From contig NZ_SUMB01000002.1 in assembly GCF_005048155.1 (NCBI RefSeq), positions 806,001 through 870,000 of the forward strand: 64,000 bases of DNA. The letters run 5' to 3'. The translations under genes and the position numbers were made by a program. The notes below the pieces were generated by a model. The model saw only the letters and a list, made by a program, of their open reading frames with translations, ran no database searches and was not told the DNA's origin. Positions 1 through 8,690 of the stretch are shown in pieces; position 1 is the stretch's first letter; each line of letters begins with the position of its first letter. This DNA comes from Streptomyces piniterrae. Its GTDB lineage: Bacteria > Actinomycetota > Actinomycetes > Streptomycetales > Streptomycetaceae.

Positions 1-2
1 TC

Positions 3-530
3 GACGCTCAGGACGTCCTGATCACCCTCGCGACCCCGGCCGAAACGGAACCGACCCGCGACGCGGTGACCTACTGGGAAGTCGCGGATACGCCTCCCAC
101 CGGCGACGACCCGCTCGATGCGCTGATCGTCCGGCTGGCCGCCGCGTACGAGGAGCCTTGGCTGCTCAAGTTCCACTTGGACGACGTCGGCTCGGCGGCC
201 GGCCGCGCCGCGGAACTCGCCTACCCGGGTCTCCGGGTAGGCACCCGCGACATCGTCCTCACCGCGGGCGACTACCTCTCCGCGTACGTGCTGGAGTGGA
301 CGCTGCACCACCTCGACCTGATCGCGCATCTGCCGGACGCGGCGGAGCCGCCCGCGGAGGGGCTCGCCCGGACCCGCGAGATGCTGGAGAAGATCGCCCG
401 GACCGCGTTCCCCGCATCGTTCTCCGACAAGGACGCGCTGCTGATCGGTACCGGACGGCGGGCCCCGACCGAAGCGGAGAAGGCCGAACTGGGCGACCTG
501 GCCGCGAAACTCCCGCTCGTCATCGGTTGA
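3..530 (+). CDS. maleylpyruvate isomerase-like (DinB/MDMPI fold) protein, 5' partial
   Basis: The reading frame is open from the first bases of the window into a GTG at 66, so the true start lies upstream and only the C-terminal part is present. The segment YVLEWTLHHLDL matches the helix of mycothiol-dependent maleylpyruvate isomerase/DinB-fold proteins (TIGR03083-like), where the His residues help form the metal site. Members act as thiol-dependent transferases or isomerases in actinobacteria, but the substrate cannot be read from sequence. Codon use is normal for the window. Family assignment is moderately secure; function is not. Confidence 0.7.
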   Translation, partial: DAQDVLITLATPAETEPTRDAVTYWEVADTPPTGDDPLDALIVRLAAAYEEPWLLKFHLDDVGSAAGRAAELAYPGLRVGTRDIVLTAGDYLSAYVLEWTLHHLDLIAHLPDAAEPPAEGLARTREMLEKIARTAFPASFSDKDALLIGTGRRAPTEAEKAELGDLAAKLPLVIG

Positions 531-543
531 TCGTCCGAGTCAC

Positions 544-558
544 TGAGTCACTGACTCA
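544..558. repeat. 15-bp palindrome after the first gene
   Basis: TGAGTCACTGACTCA is a perfect inverted repeat with a single central base, 14 bases after the stop codon at 530. The octamer gagtcact also occurs twice in tandem at 537-552. It could be a protein-binding site or part of a weak terminator. Nothing nearby decides between these. Confidence 0.4.
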
Positions 559-559
559 C

Positions 560-1060
560 GGCCACGTCACCAAGCTCGCCGAACTTGAAGAAGCCGTCCC
601 GGACACCGACATGGCACACCCGAGCCTCCTCGTCAGCCCGGTACTGCGCATCGGCGAGCTGGCGATTCTGGGCGGTCCCGGCGGGCTCTTCGCCTTCGCC
701 CCTGTCAACGGTTGTGAGGAACGCGCCGGCACCACGTACCGTGCACCGCCCCCCGGCACGGGCGGATCTGCGCTTCGCCGTCGGCGACGATGCCTTCCGG
801 ACGTTCAAGGACGAGCCTGCTGGTGGCCTCCACCCTTGAGACCTTGTTCGCCATGTTGGTGCGGTGGCTCGTCGGCCTGCGAATCAACGCCACCATCGAC
901 GGGATAGACGAACAGTAGGCGCTGCGTCAGCACGTCAGCGGAGAACTCTGGATGCTCGACGACGCCGGCTCCGAGTCCGAGGCCTGGGTCTATCTCTTCG
1001 AGAACGACTGGACCAGGCCACGACCGGGACCGGGACCGGGACCGATGTGCGTAGAGCGGT
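560..1060 (+). pseudogene. decayed coding remnant of unknown family
   Basis: This gap has protein-like stretches in more than one plus frame, none forming a full gene. One frame reads AVGDDAFRTFKDEPAGG and stops at 839. A second begins with ATG at 790, reads LETLFAMLVRWLVGLRINA, hits TAG at 916-918, then continues GELWMLDDAGSESEAW and VYLFENDW with strongly G/C-ending codons. A hexamer repeat (accggg, about 3.5 copies) sits near 1021-1043. The pattern suggests a frameshifted and interrupted gene rather than random non-coding DNA. I recognise no family. Confidence 0.3.
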
Positions 1061-1090
1061 GCCCGTTGGACCGTCGACGCCCTTCGCCCG

Positions 1091-2008
1091 TTACCCGTTC
1101 TCAAGCGGCGTCAGCTCGGTTGTGAACGCTTCGAGGAAGGCGCGGCGGGAGGTCACCGGGCCGGCCGGGCGGACCACGAACTTCGACAGGCCGGCGTCGG
1201 TGAACCGGCGCAGGTGTTCACGGGCGTCGTCCCAGCCCCAGCAGAGCAGGGTGCGTGGGTCGGCCGCGTCGGGGCGGTCCTGGTGGAGGCGTGCCAGCAG
1301 GGTGTCCACGGCGTGTTCGTCGGCGTCGTCCTGGACGATCGTCAGGTAGGTGCCGTAGTGGTCCTCCTCGATCGTCCGGTCCGCGTGGTCGGCGGCGCTG
1401 ATGATCCGGGCGCGGCAGACTTCGGCCTCGGCTGGGGTGATGTTGCTGCCGAGCCAGCCGTCGCCGAGCCGCCCGATCCGGTCCAGCGCGGCGGGGACCC
1501 GGCCGCTCAGCCACAGGTCCAGGGGCTTGGCGGGCAGTGGGGCGACCGAGGCCTCGTCCAGGTGGAAGAAGCGGCCGTGATGGGTGACGAGCGGCTGCGT
1601 CAGCAGTGCCCGCACCACGTACAGGGCCTCCTCGAACACGGCGGCGCGTTGCCCGTCCGGCACGGGGAACACCGTCCGGTCGGCGGGGCGGGCGGGGCGG
1701 ACGCCGAAGACCGGCAGGACGCGGCGCGGGGCGAGCGCGGCCAGGCTCGCGAGCTGCGCCGCGAGCACCGCCGGGTTGCGTCCGGGCAGGATCAGCACGC
1801 TCATGCCCAGCTTCAGCCGCTCGGTGCGACCCGCCGCGTACGCCACGCCGACCAGCGGATCGACCACACCCGGCGCCGAGACCAGGTCCGATAACCAGAC
1901 CGAGTCGACCCCGTGCGCCTCCAGATCCGTCACCAGACCTGCCAGGTCGGGATCGTCGCGCTGCGCGCCGCGCTCCGGCACGTTCCCCACACCGATGCGA
2001 ATCTTCAT
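1091..2008 (-). CDS. LLM class flavin/F420-dependent oxidoreductase
   Basis: The 305-residue protein has the luciferase-like monooxygenase TIM-barrel pattern. It starts MKIRIGVGNVPERG, has the strand motif GVDSVWLSDLV near residue 35, LKLGMSVLILPGRNP near 65-80, and a late GDGWLGSNITP segment typical of F420- or FMN-dependent members. Such enzymes oxidise or reduce small molecules with a flavin-type cofactor. It lies downstream of the type II PKS-like operon on the same strand, but a hairpin in the 111-base gap suggests a separate transcript. Whether it belongs to the pathway is open. Confidence 0.8.
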   Translation of the reverse strand: MKIRIGVGNVPERGAQRDDPDLAGLVTDLEAHGVDSVWLSDLVSAPGVVDPLVGVAYAAGRTERLKLGMSVLILPGRNPAVLAAQLASLAALAPRRVLPVFGVRPARPADRTVFPVPDGQRAAVFEEALYVVRALLTQPLVTHHGRFFHLDEASVAPLPAKPLDLWLSGRVPAALDRIGRLGDGWLGSNITPAEAEVCRARIISAADHADRTIEEDHYGTYLTIVQDDADEHAVDTLLARLHQDRPDAADPRTLLCWGWDDAREHLRRFTDAGLSKFVVRPAGPVTSRRAFLEAFTTELTPLENG

Positions 2009-2060
2009 GGCAGCATCAGATGGCCTTCCCCGCCGACCGTCAAGGGCGGCACGTCGCGGA

Positions 2061-2109
2061 AACCGGGCGCCGTACGAACCGGACCGGTGTTTCGGCGGGC
2101 GCCCGGGTT
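2061..2109 (-). terminator. hairpin ending the PKS-like operon
   Basis: CCGGGCGCC (2063-2071) and GGCGCCCGG (2098-2106) are perfect complementary arms. The flanking AA/TT bases extend the stem, and an inner ACCGG/CCGGT mini-stem lies in the loop. It sits between the last gene of the minus-strand operon (ending 2120) and the LLM oxidoreductase start (2008). There is no long U tract, as is common in high-GC actinomycetes. Confidence 0.5.
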
Positions 2110-2119
2110 ACCGGCGAGG

Positions 2120-2932
2120 TCATGACTGACCCTCGGTGCCGGCACGCCGGAGCAGCCTTCCGAGCGTGGTGGCGGTGGAGAGGACGGTGCCGTTGGTGGT
2201 GTGGTTGGTCCCTTCGGCCAGCGCGATGCCGTCGGTGATGGTCGCCGACGTGGTGAGGCGACGCCACGCGTGGATGGGGACGTGCCGCGTCCAGCGGACC
2301 CCCAGATCCAGGGTGATCGGCTGGACGGTGCCGATTCCTTCACTGCGGAACACGCACTCCAGCAAGAAGCTGTCGAAGACCAGCAGGTCCACGGCGGCCC
2401 CGTGCGTCGCCTCACCGATGAGGTCGGGGCGGCCCCGCACCCAGACCTCGCATCGGGGGACGCCGTCGCCCAGCCCGGCCGGGGTGAGCGGGTAGTCGAT
2501 CGCCCGGACCTCGAGATTCTTGAAGAAGGCGACCTCGTCTTCCAGCCAGGTCACCAGAGGGGCCGACTCCGGGGGTTCCGCGCCGGCGACGGGCTCGTCG
2601 GTCGTCGGCACCAGTCGGCCGTCGAGCATCCAGGCGTCAGCCGTGAAGACCAGTTCGTCGCCTTGGATCAGGTCGATGCGGAGCAGGTGGGAGCTCTTGC
2701 CCTCCCGGATGGTCTCGACGCGGCCCTCGATGGGGCCGGGGGAGGCCGCTCGGGGATATGAGCCCTGGATGCCGCCGAGGACGAGATGCGGTGCGGCGGC
2801 CCTGGCCACCTCGCTCGCGAACGCCGCTACGCAGCCGCCGAAGACACGGCCCGCGAACATCCATTCCTCGCCGACCGTACCTCGGAAGCCCGAGCTCGCA
2901 GGTGTGACGGCGAAGGCGGTCTCAAGTGACAA
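2120..2932 (-). CDS. TesB-like double-hotdog acyl-thioesterase/dehydratase-like protein
   Basis: The 270-residue protein has the layout of two fused hotdog domains (acyl-CoA thioesterase II/TesB-like). The N-terminal part contains WMFAGRVFGGCVAA, corresponding to the hotdog helix region. The C-terminal repeat contains TLDLGVRWTRHVP. The start is a TTG at 2932 that overlaps the upstream gene by 11 bases, with GGGAGA six bases before it, so translation is coupled. In this operon it could release the finished acyl chain. Because no conventional dehydratase is visible, it is also a candidate for the 3-hydroxyacyl dehydration step. The role is inference. Confidence 0.65.
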   Translation of the reverse strand: MSLETAFAVTPASSGFRGTVGEEWMFAGRVFGGCVAAFASEVARAAAPHLVLGGIQGSYPRAASPGPIEGRVETIREGKSSHLLRIDLIQGDELVFTADAWMLDGRLVPTTDEPVAGAEPPESAPLVTWLEDEVAFFKNLEVRAIDYPLTPAGLGDGVPRCEVWVRGRPDLIGEATHGAAVDLLVFDSFLLECVFRSEGIGTVQPITLDLGVRWTRHVPIHAWRRLTTSATITDGIALAEGTNHTTNGTVLSTATTLGRLLRRAGTEGQS

Positions 2933-3953
2933 TGGTTTCTCCCTTGACTCGGAGGACAGCGGCGACCGCGATGCCCTGGGGTTCGACCGAGGTCAGCAAT
3001 GCGAGTCGGTCGGCGGGACCTGAGGCGGCGGCGTGGCTCAGAACGGCCGCCAGCTGGAAGGGACCCGAAGCGGAATGGACGTGGCCCAGCGATTCCGTGA
3101 TCGGCGGCAGCAACGTCGCATCCGGGCACACCATGGCCAGGGCCTTGGACTCCGCGTCATCCGTGGTTCCCGAGCCGATGGCGGCCCACACGCGGTCGGG
3201 GGATGTCGACGTACGGGTAAGAACCCTGTTCGCTGCTTTGAGCACCGCCGCACCCAGGTCGCCGTCCGTCACCACCAGTGAGGTGACGGCGAGTACTTCG
3301 GCCAAGCCGTGGGAGGCGCTCGGCTCCAGACCGCTCGCCCCCGGACTGCTCGGTTCCGGACCGCTCGGCTCCAGTCGGAGCATGGCGCAGCCCTCCGCCA
3401 GCGGGGCGGTGTCGTCACGAACCCAGGAACGGGCCTCGGTGAGCTCCTCGGCGGCACCGGCGAGGATGGTGTCCGCACGGCCCGTCAGCAGCAGGCGTCG
3501 GCAGTATCCGAGGGCCGACAACCCGGTCGTCCTGCCCCCGGCGAGGGTGGCGTTCGGTCCCCTGAGGCCGTGCCAGATCGCGGTCTGGCCGGCGATGCTG
3601 TTCATGGCCGCGTTCTGGATGGTCGACGGCTGGATGAGGAACGGCTTGTCGCGCAGCCGCGAGGCACGGTTGACGTCCAGGATGCTCTGCGCGCTGCCGT
3701 TCGTCGTGCCCAGCACCAGCCCCGTACGCGCGGGGTCGTCGTCCTCGGTGAGCAGACGGGCGGCGGTCGCCACGGCGAGCGCCGTGGCGCGGCTCATGGC
3801 CCGGGTGCCCTGACGTCCGAGGAACTCTCGCGGTTCGAAGTCCGGCACCGGCCGGGGCCCGTCGGGAAGCGGACGGCCCGACACGGCGCTCTGCGCGAAG
3901 TCCGTGTCGCTGGTGCCGTGCGGGGACATGGCCGACCAAGCAGTAATGATCAT
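2922..3953 (-). CDS. ketosynthase-like partner lacking the active-site Cys (chain-length-factor-like)
   Basis: The 343-residue protein is a shortened thiolase-fold ketosynthase. The segment GPNATLAGGRTTGLSAL aligns with the nucleophile loop of active ketosynthases, but Arg141 stands where Cys is expected. The HGTGT motif is replaced by GSGTTDD. GHVHSASGPFQLA keeps the outline of the third motif. This pattern matches KS-beta/chain-length-factor proteins, which dimerise with an active KS and shape chain length. Its ATG overlaps the stop of the active KS (ATGA, 3950-3953), so a heterodimer is likely. The catalytic loss is visible; the partner role is inferred from gene pairing. Confidence 0.8.
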   Translation of the reverse strand: MIITAWSAMSPHGTSDTDFAQSAVSGRPLPDGPRPVPDFEPREFLGRQGTRAMSRATALAVATAARLLTEDDDPARTGLVLGTTNGSAQSILDVNRASRLRDKPFLIQPSTIQNAAMNSIAGQTAIWHGLRGPNATLAGGRTTGLSALGYCRRLLLTGRADTILAGAAEELTEARSWVRDDTAPLAEGCAMLRLEPSGPEPSSPGASGLEPSASHGLAEVLAVTSLVVTDGDLGAAVLKAANRVLTRTSTSPDRVWAAIGSGTTDDAESKALAMVCPDATLLPPITESLGHVHSASGPFQLAAVLSHAAASGPADRLALLTSVEPQGIAVAAVLRVKGETIVT

Positions 3954-5176
3954 TGAGGTTCCTCGTAGCGGCCCAGCAGGACGATGGCGTTGTTGCCGCC
4001 GAAGGCGAAGCCGTTGTTCTGCACGATCCTCAGATCAGCCGGAACCGACTGGTTGGGGACGCAGTTGATGTCGCACTCCGGGTCCGGCGTCCGGTGGTTG
4101 ACCGTCGGCGGGATGAAGCCCTCGGTGATCGCGATCGAGGAGGCGATCGCGCCGAGCGCGCTGGACGCGCCCATCGTGTGACCGAGCATCGACTTCAGGG
4201 AGACGACGGGTGGCGGCCGGTCGCCGTAGACGGATTTGATCGCGCGTACCTCCGTCTCGTCGTTGGACTTGGTGCCGGTCCCGTGTGCCGAGATCAGGTC
4301 CACCTCGTCCGGCCGTACACCGGCGTCGCGGAGTGCCATTTCCATACACGCCTGGATGCTCTTCTCCTCGGGTGCGAACGAGTGGTGAGCGTCGCAGTTC
4401 AACCCGTAGCCGAGCACCTCCGCGTAGATGGTCGCCCCGCGAGCCCGTGCCGAGGTCAGGCTTTCCAGAAGCAGGATCCCCGCGCCCTCGCTGCTGAGGA
4501 TGCCCTGGCGGTCGGCGTCGAACGGGCGGCACCGGTCGGGAGACATGATGCCCAGCCGGTAGAACGAGGCGAACGACCGGCGGCAGATCGCGTCGACGCC
4601 GCCGACCAGGGCGTAGTCGGCGTCGCCGAGCCGGATGGCGTCGAGCCCGTCTCCGATCGCGTAGTTGCCCGCCGAGCAGGCGGTGGCGAACGTCATCGGG
4701 GCCACGTCCTCCAGCCCCAACTCCCATGCGATGGAGGCGGACAGCCGATGGGTCCCGGCGCGTTCGACGAGCGCCGGGTCCACCGCGTCCACTCCGCGCG
4801 CGACCGTCTCGGCGGCCAGTGCGTCGATGTCCTGCGATTCGCCGTCGGCGGTGCCGACGGCGATATGGCCCGGACGGTCCCGCAGCTGCTCGCCGGACAG
4901 TCCGGCCTCGGTCAGGGCCATGTGCGCGGCGGCGACGGCGAAGGCACTGGCCCGGCCGAGCGTCTCCACCGGGGTCCGGGTGATCCAGCCGGCGGGATCG
5001 AACCCCGTTACCTCGGATCCGTTGGCGTAGGCGAATCCCGTGGTGTCGAACGCGGTGATGGGCGCGACTTCGTTCCGACCGGCCCGCAGCCCCTCGGCGA
5101 ATTCCGCCGCGCCGATGCCGATGCTCGACACCACGCCACGGCCGGTGACGACAACCCGCTCAGGCCTGGCGGTCAT
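3950..5176 (-). CDS. beta-ketoacyl-ACP synthase (KAS II/KS-alpha type), active
   Basis: The 408-residue protein is a complete ketosynthase of FabF/KS-alpha type. The nucleophile loop ATACSAG places Cys167; HGTGT places His299 approximately; SLKSMLGHTMGAS gives Lys328 and His333. It would condense malonyl-ACP with an acyl-ACP by decarboxylative Claisen chemistry. It is coupled by 4-base overlaps to the upstream ACP and the downstream Cys-less partner, forming an ACP-KS-CLF cassette. A second KS lies in the same operon, so the two condensing systems may act at different stages. Confidence 0.93.
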   Translation of the reverse strand: MTARPERVVVTGRGVVSSIGIGAAEFAEGLRAGRNEVAPITAFDTTGFAYANGSEVTGFDPAGWITRTPVETLGRASAFAVAAAHMALTEAGLSGEQLRDRPGHIAVGTADGESQDIDALAAETVARGVDAVDPALVERAGTHRLSASIAWELGLEDVAPMTFATACSAGNYAIGDGLDAIRLGDADYALVGGVDAICRRSFASFYRLGIMSPDRCRPFDADRQGILSSEGAGILLLESLTSARARGATIYAEVLGYGLNCDAHHSFAPEEKSIQACMEMALRDAGVRPDEVDLISAHGTGTKSNDETEVRAIKSVYGDRPPPVVSLKSMLGHTMGASSALGAIASSIAITEGFIPPTVNHRTPDPECDINCVPNQSVPADLRIVQNNGFAFGGNNAIVLLGRYEEPQ

Positions 5177-5415
5177 GCCTCGGCCAGGACTTCGAAGATG
5201 GTGGCCAGGTTCACCATGCGCTTGGCCTCGGCCTGGTCGATGGCTATGCCGAGACTGTCCTCGATGGTCGTCAGGATCTCGATGATCGCGAGTGAGTCGG
5301 CGCCGATCTCATCGACGAACAGCGTCGTTTCCGTGAGGTCTTCGGGCCCGACTTCCAGAACGTCGTAGACGATCTTCTGCACATTTTCCCGAACATCGTC
5401 GGTGATCTCTGCCAT
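5173..5415 (-). CDS. acyl carrier protein (third of the operon)
   Basis: The 80-residue protein is a canonical ACP. It has an acidic four-helix pattern with GADSL, where Ser41 is the 4'-phosphopantetheine site, followed by IIEILTTIEDSLG. The ATG at 5415 is preceded by AAGGAG at good spacing, which decides this start over longer in-frame extensions. Its stop overlaps the following KS start by four bases. It probably carries the growing chain for the adjacent KS/CLF pair, with FabI- and FabG-type enzymes encoded just upstream. Confidence 0.93.
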   Translation of the reverse strand: MAEITDDVRENVQKIVYDVLEVGPEDLTETTLFVDEIGADSLAIIEILTTIEDSLGIAIDQAEAKRMVNLATIFEVLAEA

Positions 5416-5467
5416 TGTCGATCTCCTTATCCGAAATAGAGCGTGACGTTCAAAGCGTGATGACCAA

Positions 5468-6247
5468 TCAGGCGCCGATGACGTTGACCCCGCCGTCGAC
5501 GTGGACGATTTCCCCGGTGGTCGCGGGGAACCAGTCCGACAGGAGCGCGACACACGCCTTGGCCGCCGGGACGGGATCGGAGGTCTTCCAGCCCAGCGGC
5601 GCACGTTCGGACCAGACATCGGCCACATCGTGGAATCCGGGAATGCCCTGGGCGGCCGGAGTGTCCAGCGGACCGGCCGCCACCAGATTGACCCGGACAC
5701 CCTGAGGCCCGACATATTTCGCCAGGTAGCGGGCGCAGGATTCGAGTCCCGCCTTGGCGACGCCCATCCAGTCATAGAGCGGCCATGCCTGGGACGCGTC
5801 GAAGTCCAGGCCCACGATGGAGCCGCCGCCGTCCTTCATCAGGGGGAGGCAGGACACGGCCAGAGATTTCAGGGAGTAGGTCGAGGCGTGTATCGCCGAA
5901 CCCACGTCCTCCCACGAGGCGTTGAGGAAATTTCCGCCGAGCGCCGTCTGCGGAGCGGCTCCGATCGCATGCACCACGCCGTCCAGGCCGGATACATGTT
6001 CGCGTATCCGGTCCGGCAGCTCCGCCAACTGCGTCGCGTTCGTCACGTCGAGTTCGATGACCGGCAACGAGGCGTCCGGCCCCGAGGGAAGACGCTTGGC
6101 GATGCGTTCCGTCAGCGTGCGGCGGGGATAGGCGGTGAGGAGTATCTGCGCCCCTTCCTCCTGCGCGATTTTCGCGACATGGAACGCTATGGAGTTCTGG
6201 GTGAGCACTCCGGTGACCAGAATTCTCTTGCCCTCAAGGATTCCCAT
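5468..6247 (-). CDS. fabI: enoyl-ACP reductase, FabI/InhA type
   Basis: The 259-residue SDR-superfamily protein has the FabI-specific start GKRILVTGVLTQNSIA and the catalytic pair Tyr158 and Lys165 in LYDWMGVAKAG, with InhA-like spacing. The C-terminal GEIVHVDGGVNVIGA is characteristic. It reduces trans-2-enoyl-ACP with NAD(P)H. A dedicated enoyl reductase in a secondary-metabolite operon implies that at least some double bonds are fully saturated. GAGAGGAAG precedes the ATG. The same fold occurs in primary fatty acid synthesis, but the location argues for a pathway-specific copy. Confidence 0.9.
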   Translation of the reverse strand: MGILEGKRILVTGVLTQNSIAFHVAKIAQEEGAQILLTAYPRRTLTERIAKRLPSGPDASLPVIELDVTNATQLAELPDRIREHVSGLDGVVHAIGAAPQTALGGNFLNASWEDVGSAIHASTYSLKSLAVSCLPLMKDGGGSIVGLDFDASQAWPLYDWMGVAKAGLESCARYLAKYVGPQGVRVNLVAAGPLDTPAAQGIPGFHDVADVWSERAPLGWKTSDPVPAAKACVALLSDWFPATTGEIVHVDGGVNVIGA

Positions 6248-6260
6248 GAACGGCTTCCTC

Positions 6261-6986
<726 letters not shown>

Positions 6987-7051
6987 TCATTTCCCGTCGA
7001 CTGATGCGCGGTCGCGAAATCCGAGCTCTTCTCGGATCGGCACGCGCCGAA

Positions 7052-7480
7052 CTACACCGTCCGCAGCAGCGACACCTCGCCCAGCGCCTCGACCAACCGA
7101 GGGGGCAGCGGAGTACTGCCCGATCCATCGGAGGCCACCGCGACATAGACGATGCAGCCCGTCGCGGTGATCTCACCGTCGCAACGGAAGGCGAAATCCA
7201 GGGTGAAGCTCTTCTTCCCGATCCGCGCGGTGCTGACCAGCACCTCCGGCCGATCGGCGTACTTGATGGCCCCCTTCCAGTCGATCTCGACATGGGCGAC
7301 GTGCACGTCGACGCCCAGCTCGGACCATGAGTCGTACGGCAGCTCACGCGCGAGGAAGAAGCCGTCCACCGCCTCGTCGACGTGTGCCAGGTACCACATG
7401 TTGAACATGACGCCCTGACGGTCGATCTCGTAGAAGCGAGGCGACATGGGGTGTGTGAACACCGCGTCGTCCTGTGTCAT
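7052..7480 (-). CDS. 4HBT-family hotdog acyl-thioesterase
   Basis: The 142-residue single-hotdog protein resembles 4-hydroxybenzoyl-CoA thioesterases. It contains FYEIDRQGVMFNMWYLAHVDEA near the N terminus, with the catalytic Asp region replaced in family style by EIDRQGV. ATG 7480 is preceded by GGGAGA, which decides this start over a 20-codon longer frame. It probably hydrolyses an acyl-ACP or removes stalled intermediates. Together with the double-hotdog protein at the operon end it gives two hotdog proteins in a pathway without an obvious dehydratase. Confidence 0.78.
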   Translation of the reverse strand: MTQDDAVFTHPMSPRFYEIDRQGVMFNMWYLAHVDEAVDGFFLARELPYDSWSELGVDVHVAHVEIDWKGAIKYADRPEVLVSTARIGKKSFTLDFAFRCDGEITATGCIVYVAVASDGSGSTPLPPRLVEALGEVSLLRTV

Positions 7481-7502
7481 GAGGTGTCTCCCTTCGTTCG
7501 GT

Positions 7503-8690
7503 TCACCAGGAGAATGATTTTTCGTCGCGGAGGTCGACACCGAAGGCGGCTTTGCCGAGGTATTCCAGACACTCTTCCGGTTTGGCCGGCATCACCGCCC
7601 CGTACTGGAGCTCACGCAGCAGCCGCTCGATCGGCCTGGAGCGGCTGACGGCCGCCGAACCGCAGATCGAGACGACGATGCGGGCGAGTTCCGCGGCGAG
7701 GTCGCCCACGGTGTACTTGGCGGCGTGGATCAGGGTGTTGGCCCTGGCGCCACCGCGTCCGAGGTCGACGGCCTCACCCGCGCTCTCGACCAGTGCGCGG
7801 GCCGCGTGCAGGCGGGCGGCGATCAGCCCGACATTGCGCTGGACGACGGCCGATTCCGCCCGCTTGGGCGAGCCCGCCAGGTAGTCCACGACGGCCTGCT
7901 GCAAACCTTCGGCGATTCCCAGGTACGCACCGGTGTAACCGGCGACCATCCAGTGCGGTTCACGGATCACCTTGGGCAGCGACAGGCCCTCGATGCCGAG
8001 GAACAACCGGAAGCGGGGCACGGTGACGGAATCCAGCGTCATGTTGGCGGTGCTCGTCCCGTACATCGCCGTCAGGTTGTGGATCTCCCCGAACGAGACC
8101 CCGGGGTCGTCCTTGCTCACCAGGAAGTGCGAGATGCGTCCCGGATCATCGGAGTCCTCGGGCCGGGCGGGGACCGCGTAGTAGTCCGCGATGCCGGCCA
8201 GCGACACGAACGATTTCTCGCCCGTGATCACGAAACCTTCGCCGTCCTCGGTTCTCCGGTACCGGGTCCGGAGTCCGCTCAGCTTCGCTCCGCTGACGGG
8301 TTCGGACGCGGCGGACGCGAAGATCTTGCGACCGTTGACGACCTCGTCGAAGAGCCAGCTGCGGAACTCCTCGGCCATCGGCGGCAAGCGCGACTCCGCC
8401 GATTCGCAGAGCGGTCCGATGACGGCGTTGTGCATGTTCAACCCGAGGGCCGCCGCACCGTTGTGGAACCCGACGGCGGACAGCACCCGCCAGTAGTCGG
8501 CGAATCCGAGCCCGGCGCCGCCCGCCCGGCGCGGTACCAGCAGGGTCAGAAAACCCGCCTCGGCGAGGATGTGGTACGGCTCCCGGAGGTCGCCGGTCCG
8601 GGCGTCCACGCCGGCTGCCAGCGGCGCCAGCTTCTGTCCGACCTGGTGAGCGGCCTCAAGGATCTTGTCGAAGTCGTCGGGAAGCGTCAT
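7503..8690 (-). CDS. acyl-CoA dehydrogenase-like flavoprotein
   Basis: The 395-residue protein has the three-part acyl-CoA dehydrogenase fold: an N-terminal helical domain, a central beta domain with ASAASEPVSGAK and VITGEKSFVS (the FAD/substrate loop), and a C-terminal helical domain ending LLRELQYGAVMPAKPEECLEYLG. It oxidises acyl thioesters with FAD. Its start overlaps the stop of the adenylation gene (ATGA), so the two are coupled. Known pairs of a prolyl-AMP ligase with such a dehydrogenase make pyrrolyl-2-carboxyl carrier thioesters, making that the leading hypothesis. The C-terminal sequence is rather divergent, so another oxidation is possible. Confidence 0.85.
   Translation of the reverse strand: MTLPDDFDKILEAAHQVGQKLAPLAAGVDARTGDLREPYHILAEAGFLTLLVPRRAGGAGLGFADYWRVLSAVGFHNGAAALGLNMHNAVIGPLCESAESRLPPMAEEFRSWLFDEVVNGRKIFASAASEPVSGAKLSGLRTRYRRTEDGEGFVITGEKSFVSLAGIADYYAVPARPEDSDDPGRISHFLVSKDDPGVSFGEIHNLTAMYGTSTANMTLDSVTVPRFRLFLGIEGLSLPKVIREPHWMVAGYTGAYLGIAEGLQQAVVDYLAGSPKRAESAVVQRNVGLIAARLHAARALVESAGEAVDLGRGGARANTLIHAAKYTVGDLAAELARIVVSICGSAAVSRSRPIERLLRELQYGAVMPAKPEECLEYLGKAAFGVDLRDEKSFSW

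Noticed and set aside
158..907. 249-residue plus-strand ORF
   Set aside because: Most of it is an Arg/Pro/Gly-rich shadow frame of the first gene; only its 3' part overlaps the decayed remnant described separately.
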